Positions 1 through 8,720 of a stretch of 64,000 nt of DNA are shown here, piece after piece. The translations under genes were made by a program, and so were the position numbers. How positions within the stretch are numbered: position 1 is the stretch's first letter; each line of letters begins with the position of its first letter. Under the pieces are notes generated by a model. The model was not told the DNA's origin. It saw nothing but the letters and a program-made list of their open reading frames with translations, and searched no databases. Source of the DNA: Paracoccus sanguinis (GTDB lineage Bacteria > Pseudomonadota > Alphaproteobacteria > Rhodobacterales > Rhodobacteraceae); NCBI RefSeq assembly GCF_900106665.1, contig NZ_FNNA01000001.1, forward strand, positions 372,001 through 436,000, read 5' to 3'.

Positions 1-71
1 GCGGCGGTCAGCGGGGCGGCGCGGAGTGTGCGGTCGGGGGGCGTCATGCGCGGTCCTTGTCCATTCTTCGC

Positions 72-98
72 CGAAACGAGAGGCTGAATGTCGTTTCG
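72..98. promoter_or_regulatory. Operator-like inverted repeat upstream of uraH
   Basis: Perfect 8-bp arms CGAAACGA (72-79) and TCGTTTCG (91-98) are separated by 11 nt, about 65 bp before the uraH start. The geometry fits a dimeric repressor site, but the cognate regulator is not visible in the window. Confidence 0.4.
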
Positions 99-163
99 CA
101 ATATTGTCTGCCCGCCATCCTGCGGTATCACCGGACCAGATACCATGCTTGAACGGGGGGCTC

Positions 164-514
164 ATGCCCGGTTTTCTGACCACCCACGTGCTCGACACCG
201 TCGGCGGACGCCCGGCGGCGGGGATGCGCATCACGCTCTACGCGCTCGACGGTGAGCGGCGGCAACTGGCCGAGGTCGTGACCAACGCCGACGGGCGCAC
301 CGACGGCCCGATCCTGCCCGAGGCCACCTTCCGCACCGGCCGCTACGAGCTGGTGTTCCACGTCGGCGACTGGCTGGACGCGCAGGGGCATCAGGCGGCC
401 GGGCCGCGGTTTCTCGACGAGGTGCCGATCCGCTTCGGGATGGCCGAGGACGACCACTACCACGTCCCGCTGCTCGTCTCGCCCTACGGCTTCTCGACCT
501 ACCGGGGCAGCTGA
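164..514 (+). CDS. uraH: 5-hydroxyisourate hydrolase (transthyretin-like)
   Basis: Hydrolyses 5-hydroxyisourate, the unstable product of urate oxidation, to OHCU on the way to allantoin. The 116-residue product has the family's N-terminal TTHVLDT motif (residues 4-10, with the active-site His) and ends in the diagnostic tetrapeptide YRGS. The start at 164 is chosen because it gives the usual MPGFLTTH amino terminus and follows a G-run ribosome-binding site; an in-frame upstream ATG at 26 would add 46 unrelated residues. It lies 3 bp ahead of puuD, the urate-oxidising enzyme whose product it consumes, so the two are surely co-transcribed. Length and both end motifs make the call firm. Confidence 0.95.
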   Translation: MPGFLTTHVLDTVGGRPAAGMRITLYALDGERRQLAEVVTNADGRTDGPILPEATFRTGRYELVFHVGDWLDAQGHQAAGPRFLDEVPIRFGMAEDDHYHVPLLVSPYGFSTYRGS

Positions 515-517
515 CGC

Positions 518-1738
518 ATGGACCCGATCATCCTGCACGACTGGGCGGCGCTGGCGATCCGCTGGCTGCACGTCGTCACCGCCATCGCCTGGATCGGCTC
601 GTCCTTCTACTTCATCGCGCTGGACCTGGGGCTGCAGAAGGCGCCCGGCCTGCCCGAGGGCGCCCACGGCGAGGAGTGGCAGGTCCACGGCGGCGGTTTC
701 TACCACATCACCAAGTACCTCGTGGCGCCGGCGCGGATGCCCGAGCACCTGACCTGGTTCAAGTGGGAGAGCTATGCCACCTGGCTGACCGGCCTCGCCA
801 TGCTCGCCGTGCTCTACTGGGCGCAGAGCGAGCTGTTCCTCATCGACCCCGCCAAGATGGAGCTGGCGCGCTGGGAGGCGATCGCGATCTCGGCCGGCTC
901 GCTGGTCGTGGGCTGGGTGATCTACGACACGCTCTGCAAGAGCCGGCTGGGCGAGAACCCGACCACGCTCATGCTGCTGCTGTTCGTGCTGCTGGTGGCG
1001 ATGGCCTGGGGCTATGACCAGGTGTTCACCGGGCGCGCCGCGCTGCTGCATCTGGGCGCCTTCACCGCCACGATCATGACCGCGAACGTGGCGATGGTCA
1101 TCATGCCGAACCAGCGCATCGTCGTGCGAGACCTCAAGGCGGGGCGGCGGCCGGACCCGAAATACGGCAAGATCGCCAAGCTGCGCTCGACCCACAACAA
1201 CTACCTGACGCTGCCGGTCGTGTTCCTGATGCTCTCGAACCACTACCCGCTGGCGTTCGCGAGCCGCTACAACTGGCTGATCGCGGCGCTGGTGTTCCTG
1301 ATGGGCGTCACCATCCGGCATTTCTTCAACACCAAGCACGCCCGCAAGCCGTGGCCGTGGTGGACCTGGGGGGTGACGGCGCTGCTGTTCGCGGCGGCCG
1401 TGTGGCTCTCGTCGCTCGGCACCCAGCGGCTGCCGGACGAAGAGCGGCTGACCACCGCGCAGGCGCGGCTGATCGAGGACCCGCATTTCGACGACGTGCG
1501 CAACATCGTGCTGGGCCGCTGCTCGATGTGCCACGCCGAGACGCCCGGCTGGCCCGGCATCGCCACCGCGCCGCGTCGGATCGTGCTTGAGACCGACGCC
1601 CAGATCGCCCGAACCGCGCGGGACATCCTGACGCAGGCCGGGCTGACCGACGCCATGCCGCCCGGCAACGTGAGCTTCATGGAGCCCGCCGAGCGCGCCG
1701 TGATCCGCGCCTGGATCGACAGCGCCGGGCGGGGGTGA
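518..1738 (+). CDS. puuD: Urate hydroxylase PuuD, membrane protein with cytochrome c tail
   Basis: Oxidises urate to 5-hydroxyisourate at the cytoplasmic membrane, replacing soluble uricase in many proteobacteria. The 406-residue product starts with a His-rich membrane domain (for example residues 10-30 and 155-180, several helices to about residue 300) and ends with a haem-binding domain containing CSMCH at residues 335-339, the CXXCH that attaches haem c. The fused cytochrome domain implies that electrons go into the respiratory chain rather than making peroxide. It follows uraH by 3 bp. A near-complete match to the family architecture; no truncation seen. Confidence 0.95.
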   Translation: MDPIILHDWAALAIRWLHVVTAIAWIGSSFYFIALDLGLQKAPGLPEGAHGEEWQVHGGGFYHITKYLVAPARMPEHLTWFKWESYATWLTGLAMLAVLYWAQSELFLIDPAKMELARWEAIAISAGSLVVGWVIYDTLCKSRLGENPTTLMLLLFVLLVAMAWGYDQVFTGRAALLHLGAFTATIMTANVAMVIMPNQRIVVRDLKAGRRPDPKYGKIAKLRSTHNNYLTLPVVFLMLSNHYPLAFASRYNWLIAALVFLMGVTIRHFFNTKHARKPWPWWTWGVTALLFAAAVWLSSLGTQRLPDEERLTTAQARLIEDPHFDDVRNIVLGRCSMCHAETPGWPGIATAPRRIVLETDAQIARTARDILTQAGLTDAMPPGNVSFMEPAERAVIRAWIDSAGRG

Positions 1739-1832
1739 GGCGCCGGGCGCGCGGCTGGGCCTCGGTCCGGGCGCGCCGGGCCGGAGCGGGGGCCGACGCG
1801 CCGTGCGTCCAGCCCCGCCCGCGGCCCTCCGC

Positions 1833-3032
1833 TCAGATCAGGAAGAAACTGTCGCGGAACTCGTCGAGCGTGACCCCGGTCACGATCAGGTCGTTCGCGC
1901 CGGCCCCGTCCACCATGATGCCGTTTCCCCACACGCGGCAGGCGGCCAGCACGTCGGCGCGGCTGGCCAGGCCCAGCGCGTCGGCGTCGAGCGCCACGCG
2001 ATCGACGCCGTGCTGAAAATCCAGCACCACGTCGCGCCCGCCGGTGAAGACGAAGCGGTCGGCCCCGGCCCCGCCGGTCAGCCGGTCGTCGCCCGCCCCG
2101 CCCGCCAGCGTGTCGTTGCCGCCGTTGCCCCAGAGCGTGTCGTTGCCCGCTAGTCCGTCGAGCCGGTTGGCGCCGCCGTTCCCGGCCAGCCGGTTGGCGC
2201 CCGAATTGCCGGTCCCGGCGAGGTTCGCGGTCCCCTCGAGCGTCAGGTTCTCGAGATGCGCGCCGAGCGTCCAGCTGACCGTGCTGCGCACGCTGTCGGT
2301 GCCGCCGCCGGCGAGCTCCACCACCGTGTCCCCTTGCGTGACCACGTAGCTGTCGTTGCCGCCCAGCCCGACCAGCCGGTCGCGCCCGAGGCCGCCGTTC
2401 AGCACGTTGGCGCCGTCCGTGCCGGTCAGCACGTTGTCGAGCGCGTTGCCGACGCCCCAGGCGGCCGCGCCGGTCAGGCTCAGCCGCTCGATCCCGTCGC
2501 CGAGCCGATAGCCGGTGGCGGCGAAGACGTGGTCGGTGCCGGCACCCGGCGCCTCGATCACCACGTCGCGGCTGTCGTCGACGATGTAGCGGTCGTTGCC
2601 GGCGCCCCCCTCCATCCGGTCCACGCCGGCGCCGCCGATCAGCAGGTCGTCGCCGCCATTGCCCAGCAGCGTGTCCGCCCCGGTCAGCCCGATCAGCGTG
2701 TCGTTCCCGCCGCTGCCCGAGATCCGGTCGGCGCCGCGCAGCACGTCGCGCAGGATGCCCTCGATATCACCCTGGTCCATCATCTGGACGAAGCGGTAGG
2801 CGTCGAGGTTCAGCCCCGTCGCCGTGTAGGACACCGCGCCGCCGACGGTCTGCGTCACGCTGGTCAGCTGGCCGTAGACGCCATAGGCGTCGAAGGTGAA
2901 ATGCCCGCCGTAGCGGGTCACGACCTGCCCGGCGGTGATGGTGATGTGGGTGCTGCCGTACGAGGTCAGCGCTCCGTAGGAGATGCCGAGGTTGCTCATG
3001 TCCGCGGCCATGCGGATGTCGATGTTCGCCAT
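1833..3032 (-). CDS. RTX calcium-binding exoprotein
   Basis: A 399-residue protein with a unique N-terminal ~95 residues followed by several blocks of glycine/aspartate nonapeptides (for example GGNDTLIGLTGADTLLG and GGAGDDRLTGGAGADRFVF), the hallmark of RTX parallel beta-rolls that bind calcium outside the cell. No Sec signal peptide is present; the C-terminus ends in a short hydrophobic stretch (SFFLI), as in type I secretion substrates, so export by an ABC/TolC system elsewhere is inferred. The N-terminal domain resembles no enzyme I can name, so the function (adhesin, S-layer-like or other) is open. It is a monocistronic gene with no secretion genes beside it. Confidence 0.85.
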   Translation of the reverse strand: MANIDIRMAADMSNLGISYGALTSYGSTHITITAGQVVTRYGGHFTFDAYGVYGQLTSVTQTVGGAVSYTATGLNLDAYRFVQMMDQGDIEGILRDVLRGADRISGSGGNDTLIGLTGADTLLGNGGDDLLIGGAGVDRMEGGAGNDRYIVDDSRDVVIEAPGAGTDHVFAATGYRLGDGIERLSLTGAAAWGVGNALDNVLTGTDGANVLNGGLGRDRLVGLGGNDSYVVTQGDTVVELAGGGTDSVRSTVSWTLGAHLENLTLEGTANLAGTGNSGANRLAGNGGANRLDGLAGNDTLWGNGGNDTLAGGAGDDRLTGGAGADRFVFTGGRDVVLDFQHGVDRVALDADALGLASRADVLAACRVWGNGIMVDGAGANDLIVTGVTLDEFRDSFFLI

Positions 3033-3159
3033 GTGCGAGGGTACCTTTTAAGAACGCGCCGGGCGGCGCCGCGGGACCAGCGTTAGCACGCCGCCGTCAC
3101 CGATCAAGCGCGCCCTTGGCCCGCTGCGTCACCGCGCCACGGGCCAGGCGCCGCGGCGG

Positions 3160-4056
3160 TCAGGCCACCGCCCCCTTCAGCGCCTTCACGGCGAAATCCA
3201 CGAAGAGCCGCACCTTGGGGTCGAGGAACTCGCGGTGCGGGGTCAGCACCCCGAACTCGACCGGCAGCGGCGGGGTCTCGGGCAGCAGCTCGACCAGCCG
3301 CCCGGCGGCGAGGTCGTCCGCCACCTCGTAGCGCGGACGGTTGGCGATCCCCGCCCCGGCCAGCGCCCAGTCGGTCAGCACCGAGCCGTCGTCGGTGTCG
3401 AACCCGCCCGCCACCATCAGCTTCACCGGCCCCGCCGGGGTGTCGAGCACCCAGTAATACTCGGGCGAGCGCGGAAAGCGCAGCAAGAGGCAGGTGTGGG
3501 CCTTGAGATCCTCGGGCGCCGTGGGCGTGCCGCGGGCGGCGAGATAGGCGGGGGCGGCCACCAGCACCCGCGGGCAGGGGCCGATCTTGCGGCGGATGAG
3601 GGCGGATTCCTCGGGGTGGCCGAGGTAGAAGGCGACGTCGATCCCCTCTTCGACCATGTTCACGGCGCGGTCCGAGAGGCGCAGGCGGACCTGCACCTCG
3701 GGGTTCTCGGCCACGAAGCGCGGGACCAAGGGCGCGACCAGCCGCCGCCCCGCGACCAGCGGCGCCACCACCCGGACGACGCCCTGCGGGGTGCCAGAGG
3801 CGGTGGCGACCGCGGCCTCGGCCTCGTCGAGCGTCGCCAGCACCCGGCGGGCGTTGTCGTAGAGCACGCGGCCGATCTCGGTGGGTGTGAGGGTCCGCGT
3901 GGTGCGGTTCAGCAGCCGCACCCCGAAGCGTTCCTCGAGGTCGCGGATGCGGGCCGAGGACGCCGCCGGCGACAGCCGCATGTCGCGCCCGCCCGCGGTG
4001 ATCGAGCCGAGCTCGACCACGCGGACGAACACGCGCAGGCTCTCGAGGTAGGACAT
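3160..4056 (-). CDS. LysR-family transcriptional regulator, divergent from xdhABC
   Basis: A 298-residue regulator: winged helix-turn-helix at residues 1-60 (MSYLESLRVFVRVVELGSIT, then LSPAASSARIRDLEERFGVR) and a periplasmic-binding-protein-like effector domain after residue 90. The start at 4056 matches the family's amino terminus and has an upstream AAAGG; a longer reading into xdhA territory is rejected. It is transcribed away from the xanthine dehydrogenase operon across a 103-bp gap, the classic LysR arrangement, so control of xdhABC-guaD in response to a purine or related ligand is a reasonable inference. It belongs to the CrgA-like subgroup common in proteobacteria, whose ligands are mostly unknown. 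Confidence 0.9.
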   Translation of the reverse strand: MSYLESLRVFVRVVELGSITAGGRDMRLSPAASSARIRDLEERFGVRLLNRTTRTLTPTEIGRVLYDNARRVLATLDEAEAAVATASGTPQGVVRVVAPLVAGRRLVAPLVPRFVAENPEVQVRLRLSDRAVNMVEEGIDVAFYLGHPEESALIRRKIGPCPRVLVAAPAYLAARGTPTAPEDLKAHTCLLLRFPRSPEYYWVLDTPAGPVKLMVAGGFDTDDGSVLTDWALAGAGIANRPRYEVADDLAAGRLVELLPETPPLPVEFGVLTPHREFLDPKVRLFVDFAVKALKGAVA

Positions 4057-4078
4057 GGGGGCCTTTCTTTCGCCGGGG

Positions 4079-4093
4079 CGTAAACTGTTCACG
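4079..4093. promoter_or_regulatory. Dyad in the lysR-xdhA divergent region
   Basis: CGTAAACTGTTCACG is an imperfect 15-bp palindrome (CGTnAACnGTTnACG) located 23 bp from the LysR start and 67 bp from the xdhA start. Its position suits a binding site for the divergent LysR protein; this is inference from location and symmetry. Confidence 0.35.
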
Positions 4094-4159
4094 CACGGAC
4101 GGGGTTTCTGCAAGGGCGGGCTTGCCCCAGAATGGCCGCGGCAGCAGCATGGACCGATC

Positions 4160-5614
4160 ATGGGCGACCCGATCCGCTTTCTTCTCAACGACACCGAGAT
4201 CAGCCTGACCGAGGCGGCCCCGGGCGACACGCTTCTCGACTTCGTGCGGCTCGGGCGGCGGCTCACCGGCACCAAGGAGGGCTGTGCCGAGGGCGACTGC
4301 GGCGCCTGTACGGTGCTGGTCGGGCGGCTGACCGAGGGCGGGCTGGTCTATGAGCCGGTCAACGCCTGCATCCGGTTCCTCGCCGCCTGCCACCGCTGCC
4401 ACATCGTCACGGTCGAGCACCTGAGGGGCGCGGACGGCGGCCTGCATCCGGTGCAGGCGGCGATGGTCGAACATCACGGCAGCCAGTGCGGGTTCTGCAC
4501 CCCGGGGTTCGTGATGGCGCTCTACGGGCTGTGGATGACCAACCCCGACCCCTCGGTGGTCGAGATCGAGACGGCGCTGCAAGGGAATCTCTGCCGCTGC
4601 ACGGGCTACGCGCCGATCGTGCGGGCGGCGCAGGCGGCGGGCCGCGCGGGGGGCCAGTTGCAGGACGCGCTGGCGGTCGAGCGCGCCGAGGTCGCGGCCC
4701 GGCTCGCGGCGATCCCGCCGGGGGCCGAGGTCCAGCGCGGCGAGGCCCGCGCGGTGGTGCCCGCCGACACCGACGCGCTGGCGGCCGAACTTACCGCCCA
4801 CCCCGAGGCGACGCTCGTCTCGGGCGCGACGGACGTGGGGCTGTGGGTGACGAAGCTGATGCGCCCGATCGAGCCCGGCATCTTCATCGGCCATCTGATG
4901 AAGGACATCGAAGAGACCGACGCCGACCTCCGCATCGGCGCGGGCGTGACCTTTTCCGAGTTCGCCCCGGTGGTGCGGGCGCATTTCCCCGAGGTCGAGG
5001 ATTACCTTCTGCGGATCGGCGGCTGGCAGATCCGCAACGCGGGCACCGTCGGCGGCAACATCGCCAACGGCTCGCCCATCGGCGAGATGCCGCCGCTGCT
5101 CATCGCGCTCGGGGCGCGGATCGTGCTGCGCCACGGCGACGCGCGGCGCGAGATGGCGCTCGAGGACTACTTCATCGCGTACGGGCGTCAGGACCGGCGG
5201 CCGGGCGAGTTCCTCGAAACCATCATCATCCCGCGCAAGGGGGATGCGATCATCGCCGCCTACAAGCTCTCGAAGCGGGTGGCGGCGGATATCTCGGCCG
5301 TGGCGGCGGGGTTCCGCCTCACCGTCGCGGGCGGGCGGATCACCGGCGCCCGCGTCGCCTTCGGCGGCATGGCGGGCATCCCCAAGCGGGCGGGGGCGGC
5401 CGAGGCGGCGCTGGAAGGCGCGCCCTTCGCGGCCGAGAGCTTCGAGGCGGCGGCCGCGGCGGTGGCGGGCGATTTCACCCCGCTCAGCGATTTCCGCGCC
5501 TCGGTCGCCTATCGGCAGGCGGTGGCGGCCAATTTCTTCCGGCGGTTCTGGCTCGAGCAGGCGGGGATCGCGGTTCCGGTGCGGCTGGACCGCGCGGTGG
5601 CGGAGGCAGGATGA
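4160..5614 (+). CDS. xdhA: Xanthine dehydrogenase small subunit (2Fe-2S/FAD)
   Basis: Electron-transfer subunit of xanthine dehydrogenase, which oxidises hypoxanthine and xanthine to urate. The 484-residue product has an N-terminal plant-type [2Fe-2S] domain with CAEGDCGAC (Cys42, Cys47, Cys50), a second [2Fe-2S] helical domain carrying GFCTPGF and CRCTG, and a C-terminal CODH-type FAD-binding domain from about residue 190 with the GGNIANGSPIGE motif. The start at 4160 gives the standard MGDPIRFLLND amino terminus. Its stop overlaps the xdhB start (ATGA), so translation of the two subunits is coupled. Confidence 0.95.
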   Translation: MGDPIRFLLNDTEISLTEAAPGDTLLDFVRLGRRLTGTKEGCAEGDCGACTVLVGRLTEGGLVYEPVNACIRFLAACHRCHIVTVEHLRGADGGLHPVQAAMVEHHGSQCGFCTPGFVMALYGLWMTNPDPSVVEIETALQGNLCRCTGYAPIVRAAQAAGRAGGQLQDALAVERAEVAARLAAIPPGAEVQRGEARAVVPADTDALAAELTAHPEATLVSGATDVGLWVTKLMRPIEPGIFIGHLMKDIEETDADLRIGAGVTFSEFAPVVRAHFPEVEDYLLRIGGWQIRNAGTVGGNIANGSPIGEMPPLLIALGARIVLRHGDARREMALEDYFIAYGRQDRRPGEFLETIIIPRKGDAIIAAYKLSKRVAADISAVAAGFRLTVAGGRITGARVAFGGMAGIPKRAGAAEAALEGAPFAAESFEAAAAAVAGDFTPLSDFRASVAYRQAVAANFFRRFWLEQAGIAVPVRLDRAVAEAG

Positions 5615-7941
5615 TGGACCAGCGCACCCCTTATGCCGAGGTCGCGGCCAGCCGCGACGTGCCGCACGAATCCGCCACGCTGCACGTCACCGGGCGGGCC
5701 GACTATACCGACGACCTGCCGATCCCCGAGGGCGCGCTGCACGCGGCCTTGGGCCTCGCCACCGTGGCGCATGGGACGATCCGGCGCAGGGACCTCGACG
5801 CGGTGCGCGCCGCGCCGGGGGTGGTGGGGGTGCTGACCGCCGCCGACATCCCCGGGCGCAACGACGTGAGCCCGATCGGGCGGGGCGACGACCCGATCCT
5901 CGCCGACGGCCGGGTGATGTTTCACGGCCAGCCGGTCTTCGCGGTGATCGCCGAGACGCGCGAGGCCGCGCGCCGGGCCGCGACGCTGGCCGAGATCGAC
6001 TATGACGACGCGCCCTTCGTCCTCGACCCGGTGCAGGCGCTGGCCGCCGGCGGCGCGCTCGCGGTCGAGGGGATGACGCTCAGGATCGGCGAGGCCGAGG
6101 TGGCGCTCGCCGCCGCGCCGCGCCAGGCCGAGGGGCGGTTCGTGATCGGCGGGCAGGACCATTTCTACCTCGAGGGGCAGATCGCGCTGGCGATCCCCGG
6201 CGAGGGTGACGAGATGACCGTGTTCACCTCGACCCAGCACCCGACCGAGGTGCAGCACATGGTGGCGCACGCGCTGGACGTCGCGGCGCACGCGGTGGTG
6301 GTCAACGTGCGGCGGATGGGGGGCGGGTTCGGCGGCAAGGAAACGCAGATGAACCTGTTCTGCTGCATCGCCGCCATCGCCGCGCGGCGCTGGGGGCGGG
6401 CGGTCAAGCTGCGCCCCGACCGCGACGAGGACATGATCGCCACCGGCAAGCGCCACGACTTCGTCGTCGACTACCGCGTGGGCTTCGACGACGCGGGCCG
6501 CATCCTTGGCGTCGAGGGCGACTGGTACGCGCGCTGCGGGTTCTCGGCGGACCTGTCGCAGGCGGTGACCGACCGGGCGCTGTTTCACGCCGACAACGCC
6601 TATCGCTACCCGGCGGCGCGGCTGACCTCGCATCCCCTGCGCACCAACACGGTATCGAACACCGCCTTCCGCGGCTTCGGCGGCCCGCAGGGGGTGATCG
6701 TCGCCGAGCGGATCATCGAGGACATCGCCTATGCCACCGGGCAGGACACGCTCGCAGTGCGCAAGGTGAACCTCTACCGGAACGGCGACCTGACCCCCTA
6801 TCACCAGGAGGTCGAGGACCAGATCCTGCCGCGCATCTTCGCCGAGCTCGAGGCGTCCTGCGACTATGACGCCCGCCGGCAGGGGGTGCTGGACTTCAAT
6901 GCCCGCGCCGAGGCCGCCGGCAGCCCCATCCGGCGCGGCATCGCGCTGACGCCGGTGAAGTTCGGGATCAGCTTCACCGCCACGCATTTCAACCAGGCGG
7001 GGGCGCTGGTGCACCTCTATGCGGACGGCTCGATCCAGCTCAATCACGGCGGGACCGAGATGGGCCAGGGGCTGCACACCAAGGTGGCGCAGGTCGTGGC
7101 CGAGGCCTTCGGCGTCGATCTGGCGCTGGTGCGGGTGACGAAGACGACGACCGAGAAGGTGCCGAACACCTCGGCCACGGCGGCGTCCTCGGGGACCGAC
7201 CTCAACGGCATGGCGGCGCTGGACGCGGCCGGCAAGATCAAGCGGCGGCTGGCCGAGTTCCTGGGCCGCGCCAAGGGTGTCGCGCCCGAGGCGGTGCGGT
7301 TCGAGGGGGGCGAGGTCATCGCCGGGGACGACCGGACGCCCTTCGCCGAGCTGGCGCAGATGGCCTATCTCGCCCGCGTACCGCTGTCGGCGACGGGGTT
7401 CTATGCGACGCCGAAGATCCATTGGGACCGCAAGGCCGGGCGCGGCCGGCCGTTCTATTACTACGCCTATGGCGCGGCCTGCGCCGAGGTCGCGGTGGAC
7501 ACGCTGACCGGGGAATACGTGATCGAGCGCGCGGACGTGCTGCATGACGTCGGCCGCTCGATCAACCCGGCGATCGACGTGGGCCAGATCGAGGGCGCCT
7601 TCGTGCAGGGCACCGGCTGGCTGACGAGCGAGGAGCTGGTCTGGGACGACACCGGACGGCTGAGGACGCACGCGCCCTCGACCTACAAGATCCCGCTCGC
7701 CTCGGACCGGCCCAAGGTCTTCAACGTGGCGCTGGCCGACTGGTCCGAGAACCGCGAGCCGACCGTGCGGCGGTCCAAGGCGGTGGGCGAGCCGCCGTTC
7801 ATGCTGGGGATCTCGGTGTTCGAGGCGATTGGCCATGCGGTCGCCTCGGTCGAGGGCTACCGCGTGGCGCCGCGGCTCGATGCGCCGGCGACGCCCGAGC
7901 GGGTGCTGATGGCGGTCGCGCGGCTGAGGGGCGCGGCATGA
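5611..7941 (+). CDS. xdhB: Xanthine dehydrogenase large subunit (molybdopterin)
   Basis: Molybdenum-cofactor subunit that hydroxylates the purine ring. The 776-residue product carries the GMGGGFGGKE-type MPT-binding motif (RRMGGGFGGKETQ), the TAFRGFGGPQG motif containing the substrate-binding Arg, and AVGEPPFMLG near residue 728 with the catalytic Glu. Length and motif order match bacterial XdhB. ATG at 5611 overlaps the xdhA stop; a second ATG follows directly and either could be used. It overlaps xdhC by 4 bp. The product, urate, is the substrate of PuuD encoded about 4 kb upstream. Confidence 0.96.
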   Translation: MMDQRTPYAEVAASRDVPHESATLHVTGRADYTDDLPIPEGALHAALGLATVAHGTIRRRDLDAVRAAPGVVGVLTAADIPGRNDVSPIGRGDDPILADGRVMFHGQPVFAVIAETREAARRAATLAEIDYDDAPFVLDPVQALAAGGALAVEGMTLRIGEAEVALAAAPRQAEGRFVIGGQDHFYLEGQIALAIPGEGDEMTVFTSTQHPTEVQHMVAHALDVAAHAVVVNVRRMGGGFGGKETQMNLFCCIAAIAARRWGRAVKLRPDRDEDMIATGKRHDFVVDYRVGFDDAGRILGVEGDWYARCGFSADLSQAVTDRALFHADNAYRYPAARLTSHPLRTNTVSNTAFRGFGGPQGVIVAERIIEDIAYATGQDTLAVRKVNLYRNGDLTPYHQEVEDQILPRIFAELEASCDYDARRQGVLDFNARAEAAGSPIRRGIALTPVKFGISFTATHFNQAGALVHLYADGSIQLNHGGTEMGQGLHTKVAQVVAEAFGVDLALVRVTKTTTEKVPNTSATAASSGTDLNGMAALDAAGKIKRRLAEFLGRAKGVAPEAVRFEGGEVIAGDDRTPFAELAQMAYLARVPLSATGFYATPKIHWDRKAGRGRPFYYYAYGAACAEVAVDTLTGEYVIERADVLHDVGRSINPAIDVGQIEGAFVQGTGWLTSEELVWDDTGRLRTHAPSTYKIPLASDRPKVFNVALADWSENREPTVRRSKAVGEPPFMLGISVFEAIGHAVASVEGYRVAPRLDAPATPERVLMAVARLRGAA

Positions 7942-8720
7942 CCCGTGGGGCGCGCAGGGGGACCGGTGCCGCGGGGGAGGCGGCCCGGAACGACGCGATC
8001 CGGGTGCGCGTGGCGGGCGTGCGCGGCTCGGCCCCGCGCGAGGTCGGGGCCGAGATGATCGTCACCGCCGATGCGGTCACCGGGTCGATCGGCGGCGGGG
8101 CGCTGGAATACATGGCGATGGACCGCGCGCGGGCGATGCTGGCGAAGGGCGAGCGTAAGGCCGCGATGGACGTGCCGCTCGGCCCCGAGATCGGCCAGTG
8201 CTGCGGCGGGCGGGTGGCGCTGAGCCTCGACCGCGCGCCCGCGACGGTGCCGCCGCCGGGGCCCGAGGTGCTGGTCTTCGGCGCGGGCCACGTCGGGCGG
8301 GCGCTCGCACGCGCCTTGACCCCCCTGCCCGTCCGGGTGCGGCTGATCGACAGCCGGGCCGAGGAACTCGCGCAGGCCGGCTGCGTCCCCCAGACCCTGA
8401 CCGCTCTGCCCGAGGCCGAGGTGCGCCGCGCGGACCCCGGCGCGGCCTTCGTCATCGTCACCCACGATCACGCGCTGGATTTCCTGATCGCGGTCGAGGC
8501 ACTGGCGCGCGGGGATGCGGGCTATGTGGGCATGATCGGCAGCGCCTCGAAACGCGCGGCCTTCCTGCGCCACGCGACGCGGGTCGGGGTGGACGCGGGG
8601 CGGCTGACCTGCCCCATCGCCGCCCACGCCCCCCGCGACAAGCGCCCCGAGGTGATCGCGGCCTTCGCCGCGGCCGAGATCATGGCCGCGCTCATGACCC
8701 ACGCGCGCGTGCCCGCATGA
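7938..8720 (+). CDS. xdhC: Xanthine dehydrogenase accessory protein XdhC
   Basis: Chaperone that binds molybdenum cofactor, helps its sulfuration and inserts it into XdhB; not part of the final enzyme. The 260-residue product has the N-terminal XdhC/CoxI domain (RGSAPREVGAEMIV, GSIGGGALE, GQCCGGRV) and a C-terminal Rossmann domain (LVFGAGHVGRALARAL; MIGSASKRAAFLRH). It starts in a 4-bp ATGA overlap with xdhB and overlaps guaD by 4 bp, placing it firmly in the xdhABC-guaD operon. The first ~17 residues (Arg/Gly/Ala-rich) are poorly conserved in appearance. Confidence 0.93.
   Translation: MTRGARRGTGAAGEAARNDAIRVRVAGVRGSAPREVGAEMIVTADAVTGSIGGGALEYMAMDRARAMLAKGERKAAMDVPLGPEIGQCCGGRVALSLDRAPATVPPPGPEVLVFGAGHVGRALARALTPLPVRVRLIDSRAEELAQAGCVPQTLTALPEAEVRRADPGAAFVIVTHDHALDFLIAVEALARGDAGYVGMIGSASKRAAFLRHATRVGVDAGRLTCPIAAHAPRDKRPEVIAAFAAAEIMAALMTHARVPA

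Noticed and set aside
1..47. Start of a divergent minus-strand gene at 47 (reads MTPPDRTLRAAPLTA)
   Set aside because: Only 15 codons are inside the window and nothing identifies them; position opposite uraH makes it plausible but unsupported.
3104..5134. 676-codon minus-strand frame over lysR and xdhA
   Set aside because: Arg/Ala/Gly/Pro-rich antisense to xdhA and out of frame with the LysR gene; no recognisable domain.
4486..5610. N-terminal extension of xdhB giving 1151 residues
   Set aside because: The extra part is an out-of-frame reading of xdhA, rich in Arg/Gly; the ATGA overlap at 5611 is the natural start.
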